Shown here: piece by piece, positions 8,272 through 15,783 of the stretch | Layout of the letters: each line of letters begins with the position of its first letter | Position numbering within the stretch: position 1 is the first letter of the stretch | Source of the DNA: Kutzneria sp. CA-103260 | GTDB taxonomy: Bacteria; Actinomycetota; Actinomycetes; Mycobacteriales; Pseudonocardiaceae | Direction of reading: 5' to 3' | NCBI RefSeq assembly: GCF_018263855.1 | Contig: NZ_CP073318.1 | Location: 1,364,001-1,428,000, forward strand | DNA: 64,000 nucleotides | Made by a program: the position numbers and the translations under genes | The notes under the pieces: model-generated | Told to the model about the DNA's origin: nothing | The model's database searches: none | The model's input: only the letters and a program-made list of their open reading frames with translations

Positions 8272-9554
8272 GAAGTCTGCTCCCTCAGTCGAATGCCGGC
8301 CGGCGCCCGGCGGGCCACCGGCACCAGCCCGGTGGCGACCAGGCCGATCACCGCCACGGCGGCGAAGAGATAGAAGTTCCACACGTAGCTCGCGCCGGAG
8401 GCGAGCACCAGGCCGCCGAGCACCGGGCCGAGGATGGCGCCGAGCCGGCCGACCCCGAGCGACCAGCCGATGCCGACCGCGCGGGACGTGGGCGGGTAGT
8501 AGCGGGTGACGAACACGTTGAGCAGGTTGGTGGTGCCGATGGTGCCGTAACCGGCGATCCCCGCGAGCACGTAGATGGCCACTGTGGATGGTCGGGTGGC
8601 CAGCAGCGCGATGCTCAGCACGGCCAGCAGGAACGACACCGCCACCACCGGCTTGGAGCCCAGCAGGTCCGCGGCCCGGCCGCCGATCACCGAGCCGATG
8701 ATCGAGCCCAGGTTGAACACCAGCAGGAAGCTCAGCGCCGAGCCCAGCGGGAAGTCGGCCTGCCGCATGATCTGCGGCAGCCAGGTGTTCATTCCGTACA
8801 CCATCAGCAGCGAGCTGAAACTGGCCAGCCACAACAGAACCGTGCCCAGCCGGTAGCCGGGAGCGGCCAGCTCCCGCAACGCGGTGAGCCAGTTCCGCTT
8901 CTCCGGCACGGAAATCACCGGCACCTCGACGCCGAGCCGCGTGGCCAGCGCGGCGGCTTGCTCGGTCCGGCCCCGCAACACCAGGTACTCCAACGACTCC
9001 GGCAGCCAGCGCAGCGCGAACGGCACCGCCAGCACCGGGGCCGCGCCGATCAGGTACATGACCTGCCACCCCAGCGCCGGAATCACCGGAATCGCCAGCG
9101 TCGACGCCAGGATCCCGCCGACCGCGTAGCCCGACTGCATCATCGCGTACGTCAGGTTGTGCTTGCCGCCCGGTGCGTACTCGATGACCAGCGCGGCGGC
9201 GGTCGGCATCAGCCCGCCGAGCCCGATGCCGGCGACAAAACGCAGCAGCCCGAACACTTCCGGGTTCGGCGCGACGGCGCACAGGGCCGTGCAGAAGGAG
9301 AACCACACCATGCAGAGCACCAGGATGCGCCGGCGGCCGAGCAGGTCGGTCACGGTGCCGACCAGCAACGCGCCGACCAGCATGCCGATCAGCGCGTAGC
9401 TGCCGATGGCGCCGGCCTGGGCCGGGCCGATGTGCCAGTCGGCCAGCAGCGACGGCACCGTCGTGCCGTAGACGACGAGGTCATAGCCGTCGAAGGTGAC
9501 GGCGAAGGCGCAGAGTGCGACGACGCTCCATAAGGCACTGCGGTTCAGTTGCAT
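8268..9554 (-). CDS. MFS transporter, aromatic acid:H+ symporter type
   Basis: This is a 428-aa major facilitator protein with twelve predicted membrane segments. The N-terminal TFDGYDLVVYGTTVPSLL and the loop DLLGRRRILVLC are typical of the aromatic acid:H+ symporter (AAHS) family, which imports benzoate-type acids such as 4-hydroxybenzoate, protocatechuate or gentisate. It sits between the aldolase-fold gene (12 bp upstream) and the HMS dehydrogenase (4-nt overlap), so it most likely imports the substrate of the pathway. An AAAGGA ribosome-binding site precedes ATG 9554. The actual substrate is not determined. Confidence 0.88.
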   Translation of the reverse strand: MQLNRSALWSVVALCAFAVTFDGYDLVVYGTTVPSLLADWHIGPAQAGAIGSYALIGMLVGALLVGTVTDLLGRRRILVLCMVWFSFCTALCAVAPNPEVFGLLRFVAGIGLGGLMPTAAALVIEYAPGGKHNLTYAMMQSGYAVGGILASTLAIPVIPALGWQVMYLIGAAPVLAVPFALRWLPESLEYLVLRGRTEQAAALATRLGVEVPVISVPEKRNWLTALRELAAPGYRLGTVLLWLASFSSLLMVYGMNTWLPQIMRQADFPLGSALSFLLVFNLGSIIGSVIGGRAADLLGSKPVVAVSFLLAVLSIALLATRPSTVAIYVLAGIAGYGTIGTTNLLNVFVTRYYPPTSRAVGIGWSLGVGRLGAILGPVLGGLVLASGASYVWNFYLFAAVAVIGLVATGLVPVARRAPAGIRLREQTS

Positions 9555-9566
9555 GGCGGGGTCCTT

Positions 9567-10226
9567 TCACCGCGGCAGTGCGGTCAGGTGGTGCCAGATG
9601 CGGTTGAGCAGTTCGGATCCGGTCGACGCCCAGGCCGCCTGCTCCTCGGCCGGCAGCGGGCGGATCGGGCCGTGCGGTGCGACGGCGAGGGTGAGCTTGG
9701 CGGTCTCCTCGAGAATCCACATGCGGGCCACGGCTTCGGCGACGCTGGCCCCGACGGTGACGGCTCCGTTGCCGCGCAACACCAACGCCGACGCGCCGCC
9801 CAGCGCGGCGGCCAGGTCGCGGGCGATGCCCGGCTCGCGGATCAGCCGCGAGTTGTGGAAGATCGGCACGATCGGGCCGACGAGCGCGCCCTGGCCGTGC
9901 AGCGGGACCAGTGGGAGGCCGAGGGCGGTGGTGGCCGCGACGGCCGGCGGCTGGGCCCGACAGATGGCGCCGACGTCCGGTCGGACGGCGGCGATCGCGG
10001 CGTGCATCCAGGCCTCGCGGGGCACATCGGTCGGGAGTGTGGCCGAGGAAATGGACAGCTGGGGGAATTTCCCACCGGCCAGCGAGCCCAGCGGCCGGGG
10101 CGGGGTGATGATCAGCTCGTCGGCCGAGATCCGGGCGCTGACGTGCCCGAACGCGGTGACCAGGCCGGTCGCGTCGAGCGCGTGGCCGGCCCTGGTGAGG
10201 TCGTCGGCGGTGCTGGCTGTCGGCAT
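9567..10226 (-). CDS. class II aldolase/adducin-fold protein, candidate ring-cleavage-product decarboxylase
   Basis: The 219-aa protein has the class II aldolase fold (GHVSARIS near 27-34; WMHAAIAAVRPDVGA near 73-87). Glu71 is kept, but the usual metal-ligand pair HxH is replaced by Arg90-Ala-Gln92, and the third histidine by Asn in LRGNGAV. It may therefore not be a metal-dependent aldolase. In pathways that cleave 3-carboxy-catechols (CmtD-type), a class II aldolase-fold protein decarboxylates the ring-cleavage product before the semialdehyde dehydrogenase. Its position as first gene of the operon with the HMS dehydrogenase fits that role. No Shine-Dalgarno sequence is visible, so it may be leaderless. 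Confidence 0.75.
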   Translation of the reverse strand: MPTASTADDLTRAGHALDATGLVTAFGHVSARISADELIITPPRPLGSLAGGKFPQLSISSATLPTDVPREAWMHAAIAAVRPDVGAICRAQPPAVAATTALGLPLVPLHGQGALVGPIVPIFHNSRLIREPGIARDLAAALGGASALVLRGNGAVTVGASVAEAVARMWILEETAKLTLAVAPHGPIRPLPAEEQAAWASTGSELLNRIWHHLTALPR

Positions 10227-10235
10227 GGGGCAATG

Positions 10236-10295
10236 GTTACCGGTATCTGTATATCTGTCAACACGAGGATTGACATGTATATCGATACCTGTAAC
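10236..10295. promoter_or_regulatory. long operator-like dyad between divergent meta-cleavage operons
   Basis: Two 26-nt arms (10236-10261 and 10270-10295) are inverted around an 8-nt spacer and match at about 21 of 26 positions. The best-conserved cores are GGTATC..TATA..TGTCAA and its complement. The dyad occupies most of the 110-bp gap between the aldolase-fold gene and the dioxygenase gene, so a bound repressor would block both promoters. The nearby PadR or IclR regulator is the likely ligand; this is inference. Confidence 0.65.
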
Positions 10296-10336
10296 GTGGT
10301 GAGCGTTGAGTGACCGTCTGACAGCGAGGTGGGGCC

Positions 10337-11224
10337 GTGATCACCATCCAGGACATCGCCTACGTCCGCTCCGGCACCGCGGACCTGGAGACCGCTGTCG
10401 GCTTCGCGGTCGACGTGGTGGGCCTCGAACTGGTCGAGCGGACCGCGGACCGGGCCTACCTGCGGGCCGACAACCGGCACCACTGTCTGTCCTTTGTGGC
10501 CGGTGACGCCGGCGTGCTGGCCACCGCCCTGACCCTGGCTGACGAGGACCGGTTGGCCGAGGCCGAAACCGAGCTGACCAAGGCCGGGCTGACCGTCACC
10601 CGCGGCGACAAGGCGGCCGCCGCCGACCGGCACGTGCGCGAGTTCATCGCCTTCGAGGACCCGTTCGGCAACGTTGTCGAACTGGTGGTGGACCAGAAGG
10701 CGGTGCCGACGCCGGTCAACTTCGCCCGCGCCGCCGGCATCACCGAGTTCGGCCACGTCTGCCTGGACGCCCCGGATGTCCGTGCCGCGCACCGGTTCTG
10801 GACCAAGCACTTCAACCTGAAGGTGTCCGACTGGATCGGCGACGGGGCCTGCCTGATGCGCTTCGATCCCGTGCACCACAAGCTGGCCGTGTTCCAGGGC
10901 GCCGGCCCCGGGCTGTGCCACATGAACTTCCAGGTGGAGTCCATCGACGACGTGATGCGCAGCTGGCACTTCCTGGTGGACAACGGCATCGAGATCGAGC
11001 AGGGCCCCGGCCGTCATCCCCAGTCCGGCGCGGTGTTCCTGTACTTCAAGGGACCCGAGGGCCTGACCTACGAATACTCCTACGGCGTCCGGCGCATCGA
11101 GGACGACGACGCGTGGCGGGTCCGCTACTTCGACCCGGCTGAGCCCGACGCCATCGACATGTGGCGGGGACCGACCAACCGCTGCGCCTCCCAGCCGCAG
11201 CTGCGCGGGCTGACGGGCCGCTGA
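10337..11224 (+). CDS. type I extradiol dioxygenase (VOC superfamily)
   Basis: This 295-aa two-domain VOC protein is an iron-dependent ring-cleavage dioxygenase. The C-terminal catalytic domain shows the metal triad His140 (FGHVCLDAP), His195 (LCHMNFQV) and Glu246 (TYEYSYG). It would open a catechol meta to the hydroxyls, giving a 2-hydroxymuconic semialdehyde-type product handled by the enzymes encoded opposite. Together with the aldolase-fold decarboxylase candidate, a 3-carboxycatechol such as 2,3-dihydroxybenzoate or a p-cumate-like catechol is a reasonable substrate, but this is inference. It starts at GTG 10337 after GAGGTGGGG and overlaps the tautomerase gene by one base. Confidence 0.88.
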   Translation: MITIQDIAYVRSGTADLETAVGFAVDVVGLELVERTADRAYLRADNRHHCLSFVAGDAGVLATALTLADEDRLAEAETELTKAGLTVTRGDKAAAADRHVREFIAFEDPFGNVVELVVDQKAVPTPVNFARAAGITEFGHVCLDAPDVRAAHRFWTKHFNLKVSDWIGDGACLMRFDPVHHKLAVFQGAGPGLCHMNFQVESIDDVMRSWHFLVDNGIEIEQGPGRHPQSGAVFLYFKGPEGLTYEYSYGVRRIEDDDAWRVRYFDPAEPDAIDMWRGPTNRCASQPQLRGLTGR

Positions 11225-11415
11225 TGCCCATCGTGCGGATTTCCGTTGCCGCCGGCCGTGATCGCGCTCAGCTGCGGGAGTGCATGCGGGCCGTGCACGA
11301 GGCGGTGCGCGACAGCCTCGGCGCGCCCGACGCGTCGATTCGGGTACTGGTCACCGAAGTCGACCCGGAACTGTGGAGCTCGGGCGGCGCCACCCTGAGT
11401 GAACGCGGTCGCTGA
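11224..11415 (+). CDS. 4-oxalocrotonate tautomerase-family protein
   Basis: The 63-aa protein begins MPIVRISVAAGRD, so removal of Met exposes the catalytic Pro1 characteristic of the tautomerase superfamily; the length is typical of a 4-oxalocrotonate tautomerase subunit. It would isomerise 2-hydroxymuconate made by the semialdehyde dehydrogenase to 2-oxo-3-hexenedioate. Its start overlaps the dioxygenase stop (TGATG), placing it in the same transcript. Confidence 0.85.
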   Translation: MPIVRISVAAGRDRAQLRECMRAVHEAVRDSLGAPDASIRVLVTEVDPELWSSGGATLSERGR

Positions 11416-11417
11416 CG

Positions 11418-11539
11418 AACCCCCGCGAGTCCCGCCCAGCGTCAGGGCGAATGTCGGTTTCGGGCAGTTCTGACACTCAAGGCTCAGTTCTGCCCGAAAC
11501 CGCATTTCGGTGTGACGGAGAGCGTGACTCGCGGGGGTT
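11418..11539. repeat. nested inverted repeat, probable bidirectional terminator
   Basis: Between the convergent tautomerase and PL7 lyase genes there is a 122-nt imperfect palindrome. The outer arms (11418-11431 and 11526-11539) are a perfect 14-bp pair, AACCCCCGCGAGTC and its complement. The inner arms (11455-11473 and 11484-11502) match at 17 of 19 positions around GTTTCGGGCAG. The position between two converging stop codons suits transcription termination in both directions. The size and nesting are unusual for a simple terminator, and it could instead be a palindromic insertion. Confidence 0.6.
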
Positions 11540-11544
11540 GGGGG

Positions 11545-12324
11545 TCAGCTGTGTGAGACGGTCAGGGCGTAGAAGTGGACCGTCGCGCCCACGCTGGAGC
11601 TACTGCCGGCGGTCTGGTCGTAGTCGCCGGCCTTGAAGTACTGCGGGTACCCGTTCCAGCCCGACGGGATCGCGAACTTCTGGGTGCTGCCGCCGTTGAT
11701 CTGGATGTTGATGGTGTTGCCGCCGGTGACGGTGATGGCGTAGCTCCACTGCGTGCTCAGCGACACGTGGCCCACGGTGTGCGGGGTCTGGCCGCCGCCG
11801 GGGCCGTTCTCGATGCCGGCGACGATGTCGCCGTTGCTGTGGTAGTAGAGCTCCAGCAGCGGCTTGGTGGTGCCGCTGCTCTCACTGGCGTGGATCTGCC
11901 CGACGCAGACGCTGGACGGCACCTGCGTCACCTTCACCGTGGCGCTCAGCTTGTGCGTGCCGGGCAGGCCCCAGCTGGCCGCCGAGCCGCTGGAGTTCAT
12001 CTCCCGCAGCTCGGACCGGGAATAGTTGGAGTTGGGCGTGTGCACGCCGTTTTCCGGATCCCAGAACGTCATGGATCCGTCCGACTTGTCCGTGTAGAAG
12101 TAGCTGTCCTGGTAGCCGCTCGCACCTTTCAGCCGGCTGGGGCTGATGGTGGTCGGAGAACCGGGGGAGCCGGTCGGCTCCTGCAATTCCCACACGGACA
12201 GATTGAAGTTTCCGCCCGGGGCGACACCGGTGTTCAGTGCGGGTGCGGCGACCGCGGCCTGGCCGGCGAACAGCATGCCGGCCGCGGCGAGCGTCAGGGC
12301 GCTCGCCGTGAGTTTCGTGTTCAA
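11545..12324 (-). CDS. secreted polysaccharide lyase family 7 (alginate lyase-type)
   Basis: The 259-aa protein has a signal peptide (residues ~1-27, ending AVAAPA) and a single PL7 jelly-roll domain. The three PL7 signatures are present: RSELRE (103-108), QIH (143-145) and YFKAGDYDQ near 228-236. These supply the catalytic Arg, Gln, His and Tyr. Such enzymes cleave alginate or related polyuronates by beta-elimination, and the QIH variant is often seen in enzymes accepting polyguluronate. No other polysaccharide-use gene is adjacent, so it appears to act alone outside the cell. Specificity is inferred from motifs only. Confidence 0.9.
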   Translation of the reverse strand: MNTKLTASALTLAAAGMLFAGQAAVAAPALNTGVAPGGNFNLSVWELQEPTGSPGSPTTISPSRLKGASGYQDSYFYTDKSDGSMTFWDPENGVHTPNSNYSRSELREMNSSGSAASWGLPGTHKLSATVKVTQVPSSVCVGQIHASESSGTTKPLLELYYHSNGDIVAGIENGPGGGQTPHTVGHVSLSTQWSYAITVTGGNTINIQINGGSTQKFAIPSGWNGYPQYFKAGDYDQTAGSSSSVGATVHFYALTVSHS

Positions 12325-12568
12325 TTTTTCTCCTCGGCAGGGACCGTGGCGGCGGTGTGGAACCGTGAGTTCAGGCAGGAGTCACGGTTTTCTGGCCGCC
12401 CCGGCCGAGCGAGGAAAAGCAACGCTGGCAGGGGTGTGGTGCATGGTTGTGCATCTCCTCCGGTTTGGCGGCGGTGCCATACCGACATCGAGAAGAACAG
12501 GGGCCATCAGTCTGGGATACCCGTGCCAGCGTCGTCAACACTTCTGAACAGTATTCATGGACGTGAAC

Positions 12569-12586
12569 GGTTCATGATTATGAACC
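12569..12586. promoter_or_regulatory. palindrome at the 3' end of the TetR gene
   Basis: A perfect 7-bp inverted repeat (GGTTCAT, spacer GATT, ATGAACC) spans the TetR stop codon. It is the only structured site I see in the ~250 bp between this gene and the PL7 lyase start at 12324. It is too AT-rich and short for a typical intrinsic terminator and could be an operator for the lyase gene. Confidence 0.3.
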
Positions 12587-13159
12587 GGAAAGCAGGTCCA
12601 TCAGTTTTTCCACATCGTGGATGATGTGGGTCCGGGTTATGCGGGCCCGCACTCCGACCCGGACGCCGAGCCACGCGTTGAAGGCGACGGCGGTGAGCGT
12701 CTCCGAATCGATCCGGTCGGTCACCGAGCCGTCCTGCTGGCCCCGCCGGATCTGGCCGGCCAGCGTCTCGCGGCTCACGTCCAGGTGCCGGCGCAGCCGC
12801 CCGTCCGCCTCGTCGTCGGAGGGGCCGAGCTCGGTCGCGCTGTTCACGACCATGCAGCCCCGGTAGTCGTCCGCGGCCGAGTTCAGCAGCATGTCGAACA
12901 GGGACCGGATGGCGGCCCGGCCGTCGGCGCTGGTGGCGGCCAGGCGCCGGAAGCCGTCCTCCACCGCGCCGATGTAGCTGTCCAGCGCCCGGAGGTACAG
13001 GGAGTGCTTGTCCCCGAAGGTGTCGTACATGCTGCGCCGGCCGATCCCGGTGCGCTCGACCAGGTCCTGCACCGAGGTCGCCTCGTAGCCGCGCTCCCAG
13101 AACAGCGCCATCGCGTCCGCGACCGCCTCGTCCGGATCGAATTCCTTGTGCCGCACCAT
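12578..13159 (-). CDS. TetR/AcrR-family regulator
   Basis: The 193-aa protein has an N-terminal TetR helix-turn-helix (about residues 9-55: ALFWERGYEATSVQDLVERTG then RRSMYDTFGDK). The C-terminal ligand-binding domain includes the GCMVVNSATELG segment common in the regulators paired with short-chain dehydrogenases. It lies 22 bp downstream of the SDR gene on the same strand, so the two are probably one transcript that the regulator represses. The ligand is unknown. Confidence 0.9.
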   Translation of the reverse strand: MVRHKEFDPDEAVADAMALFWERGYEATSVQDLVERTGIGRRSMYDTFGDKHSLYLRALDSYIGAVEDGFRRLAATSADGRAAIRSLFDMLLNSAADDYRGCMVVNSATELGPSDDEADGRLRRHLDVSRETLAGQIRRGQQDGSVTDRIDSETLTAVAFNAWLGVRVGVRARITRTHIIHDVEKLMDLLSGS

Positions 13160-13181
13160 GGGGACAAACCTCTCACACGAA

Positions 13182-13856
13182 CTACAGGATCTTGCTCAGG
13201 CCCGCCTTCACGTTGCGGGTGAGTTCGTCGAACAGCACCTCGGCCTCGCCCTTGGCCACCGCGTCCAGCGTGGTGCTGGCGACCTCGGCCGGGTCCGACT
13301 TGCCGTCGGCGACGTGCGCGGCCATGTCGGTGTCCATGTAGCCGACGTGCAGGCCGGTCACCGTGATGTTCTTGGGGGCCAGTTCCTGGCGCACGACATT
13401 GGTCATCGCCCACTCGGCCGCCTTGGCCACCGAGTACGCGCCGACCGACGGGAAGTGCGCCCACGACAGCACCGAGGCCACGTTGAGCACCGCGCCGCCG
13501 CCGTTGGCCTCGATCACCGGCGCGAACGCGCGGATGGCCACCAGCGGGCCGATGTAGTGCACGTCGATCTGCTCGCGGATGGCGTCCAGGTCGGTGGTCA
13601 GCAGGTCGAGCTCGCCGGCGATGCCGGCGTTGTTGATCAGAAGGGTGGCGTCGGCGGCGACCTTGGCGGCGGCCTCGATGCTGGCGTGGTCGGTGACGTC
13701 CAGCCGCAGCGGGACGGCGCCCTCGATGTCCACGGTCTCCGGGCGGCGCGCGGTGGCGTACACCTTCGCGCCGCGGGCGACGAGCTGTTCGGCGAAGTGG
13801 CGGCCCAGGCCGCGGTTCGCGCCGGTCACGACGGCAACAGTCTTGGTGAAGTCCAT
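13182..13856 (-). CDS. SDR-family NAD(P)-dependent oxidoreductase
   Basis: The 224-aa classical short-chain dehydrogenase has the cofactor motif TGANRGLG (11-18), the structural NNAG motif and the catalytic YSVAK (about 143-147) preceded by the catalytic Ser in SVLSW. Length and motifs suggest an NAD(P)-dependent alcohol or ketone oxidoreductase, with no clue to substrate. It is followed by the TetR gene with which it forms a two-gene unit. The ATG at 13856 directly precedes the Rossmann strand and is the expected start. Confidence 0.88.
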   Translation of the reverse strand: MDFTKTVAVVTGANRGLGRHFAEQLVARGAKVYATARRPETVDIEGAVPLRLDVTDHASIEAAAKVAADATLLINNAGIAGELDLLTTDLDAIREQIDVHYIGPLVAIRAFAPVIEANGGGAVLNVASVLSWAHFPSVGAYSVAKAAEWAMTNVVRQELAPKNITVTGLHVGYMDTDMAAHVADGKSDPAEVASTTLDAVAKGEAEVLFDELTRNVKAGLSKIL

Positions 13857-13954
13857 GTCGATGACGATAGTCTGTTGAGAACGAACGGTGCAATAAGAAG
13901 TCCGGTGACCGGGGCCACACGACGGGCAGGGGGTCCCGCGGCGGCGTTCGCCCT

Positions 13955-14062
13955 GCTATAAACGACGCGTAAGGCCCGCGGCGCGGGGAAGCCGGTGCGA
14001 GTCCGGCGCGGTCCCGCCACTGTGTCCGACGCCCCTGGGTGTCGGGAGCCAGATCGCCGCCC
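13955..14062 (+). promoter_or_regulatory. cobalamin riboswitch (ahead of the ALDH/aminotransferase operon)
   Basis: The conserved cobalamin-riboswitch core is legible: GGGGAAGCCGGTGCGAGTCC (13984-14003), then the B12-box-like GCCACTGTG (14016-14024), then GGGAGCCAGATCG (14044-14056). The element lies in the 385-bp leader of the aldehyde dehydrogenase gene at 14242, in the sense orientation. Cobalamin riboswitches normally switch genes off when adenosylcobalamin is plentiful. A 9-bp hairpin with one G-T pair (14189-14215) precedes the ribosome-binding site and could be part of the expression platform. The 5' boundary is approximate. Confidence 0.85.
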
Positions 14063-14103
14063 ATGGGCGTTTCGGGTGAGGCCCACGAGGATGGAGCTGA
14101 CAC

Positions 14104-14169
14104 ATGGGTGCCTACCGCGTCCTCCAGTTGCTGATGCCGCGCGCGCTCGGCGGCTGGACCTCTCTCTGA
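14104..14169 (+). CDS. possible 21-aa leader peptide
   Basis: A short open frame (MGAYRVLQLLMPRALGGWTSL) lies between the riboswitch and the aldehyde dehydrogenase gene, with GGAG eight bases before its ATG. It has no recognisable relative. It may be a leader peptide linking riboswitch folding to translation, or chance. Only the RBS and position support it. Confidence 0.35.
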   Translation: MGAYRVLQLLMPRALGGWTSL

Positions 14170-14241
14170 CGTCACTGCCGGTTCGTCCCACGCCTTGTCA
14201 GCCCGGCAAGGTGTGCTTCGCCGTGCCCTGAAGGGGATCCA

Positions 14242-15783
14242 GTGACCACCGCGCGCTTCCGCGTGACTTATGCGACCTTGACGTCCGACAACGAAGAACT
14301 GCACGCCGCCTACGAGAACGGCCTGCGCACCGCCAAGTCCTGGCTGGGCGCGGAGTTCGCCGGCAACGGGCCCGCGTTCACGGTGACCAGCCCGTGCGAC
14401 CGGTCCGTGGTGCTGTGCACCGCGCACGCCGCCACCGAGTCCGATGTGGACGCCGCCGTGGCCGCGGCCGCCGGGTCCGACTGGGCGGCAAAACCCTGGC
14501 CGGAAAGGGTTTCCCTGCTCCGGCGGGCCGCCGACCTGATCAGCGAGCGGTCCGGCGAGCTGTCCGCGCTGATGAGCATGGAGGTCGGCAAGAACCGCCT
14601 TGAAGCCCTCGGCGACGTCGAGGAGTCGGCCGACCTGATCCGGTACTACTGCCGGCAGTTCGAGGACAACAACGGCTTCTCCCGTGACATGGAAAGGCTT
14701 TCCGAGGTCGAGCACACCCGCAGCGTGCTGCGCCCGCACGGGGTGTGGGCGGTGATCAGCCCGTTCAACTTCCCGATGGCCCTGGCCGCCGGCCCGGCCG
14801 GGGCCGCGCTGGTCGCCGGCAACACCGTGGTGCTCAAGCCCAGCGAGCAGGGCACGTTCACCGCGGTGAAGCTGGTGGAATGCCTGCGGGACGCGGGAAT
14901 CCCGGCCGACGCGCTGCACCTGCTGCTCGGCGGCGACGAGGTCGGCAGGGCGGTGGTGGCGCACCCGCGCGTCGCTGGGCTCACCTTCACCGGCTCCTAC
15001 CAGGCCGGCATGGCCGTGTACCAAGGGTTTTCCACCCGGTACCCGAAGCCGGCGATCTGCGAGATGGGCGGCAAGAACGCCGCGGTGGTCACGGCCAGCG
15101 CCGACCTGGACGTCGCCGCGGCCGGCATCGCCCGCTCGGCCTTCGGTTTCTCCGGCCAGAAGTGCTCGGCCTGCTCCCGCGTGTACGTGGCGCGCGAGGC
15201 GTACCAGGGGCTGCTGGACCGGCTGGTGGTGAAGGCCGGCGAGACGGTGGTCGGCGATCCGACGCAGCGGTCGGTGTTCATGGGACCGGTGATCGACGAG
15301 GCGGCGGTCGGCCGGTTCGAGGCGGCCGTCGAGCACGCACGGGCGGTCGGCAGGGTCGCGGCCGGGGGAGAGGTGTTGCGGCGCAGCGAAGGCCGCGCCG
15401 ACGGGCACTACGTCACGCCGACGGTGGTGACGGATCTTCCCGCGGACGACCGATTGCTGCGGGACGAGTTGTTCGTGCCGCTGGTGGCGGTCGTGCCGGT
15501 GGACTCGCTGGACGAGGCCATCACCCTGGCCAACGACACCGATTTCGGCCTGACGGCTGGGGTTTTCGCCGGTGAGCGGGCGGAGATCGACACCTTCCTG
15601 GACCGCGTCGAGGCCGGCGTGGTGTACGTGAACCGAGCCGCCGGCGCGACGACCGGCGCCTGGCCGGGAGTGCAGCCGTTCGGCGGCTGGAAGGGATCGG
15701 GCAGCACCGGCAAGGCCGGCGGTGGCCTCTACTACGTGCAGCAGTACCTGCGTGAGCAGTCCCGGACGGAGGTTGCGCAGTGA
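14242..15783 (+). CDS. aldehyde dehydrogenase of the glutamate-semialdehyde (P5C) dehydrogenase group
   Basis: The 513-aa NAD-dependent dehydrogenase has ISPFNFPMALAAGP, the Glu-containing EMGGKNAAVV and the catalytic cysteine in FSGQKCSACSR. These sequences are characteristic of the delta-1-pyrroline-5-carboxylate (glutamate gamma-semialdehyde) dehydrogenase group. It starts at GTG 14242 after AAGGGGATCC, downstream of a cobalamin riboswitch, and overlaps the next gene by 4 nt. With two class III aminotransferases it could convert an omega-amino compound to a semialdehyde and then an acid. The real substrate is unknown and may not be P5C, since proline-catabolic genes are absent. Confidence 0.82.
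   Translation: MTTARFRVTYATLTSDNEELHAAYENGLRTAKSWLGAEFAGNGPAFTVTSPCDRSVVLCTAHAATESDVDAAVAAAAGSDWAAKPWPERVSLLRRAADLISERSGELSALMSMEVGKNRLEALGDVEESADLIRYYCRQFEDNNGFSRDMERLSEVEHTRSVLRPHGVWAVISPFNFPMALAAGPAGAALVAGNTVVLKPSEQGTFTAVKLVECLRDAGIPADALHLLLGGDEVGRAVVAHPRVAGLTFTGSYQAGMAVYQGFSTRYPKPAICEMGGKNAAVVTASADLDVAAAGIARSAFGFSGQKCSACSRVYVAREAYQGLLDRLVVKAGETVVGDPTQRSVFMGPVIDEAAVGRFEAAVEHARAVGRVAAGGEVLRRSEGRADGHYVTPTVVTDLPADDRLLRDELFVPLVAVVPVDSLDEAITLANDTDFGLTAGVFAGERAEIDTFLDRVEAGVVYVNRAAGATTGAWPGVQPFGGWKGSGSTGKAGGGLYYVQQYLREQSRTEVAQ

Noticed and set aside
12440-12530. His/Cys-rich micro-frame (MHNHAPHPCQRCF) on the minus strand before the PL7 lyase
   Set aside because: The GGAGGA directly abuts its ATG, the frame has only 27 codons and nothing supports expression.
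14242-15783. Proline catabolism assignment for the P5C-type dehydrogenase
   Set aside because: No proline dehydrogenase is adjacent and the operon contains two aminotransferases under B12 control, so a literal PutA-like role is not supported.
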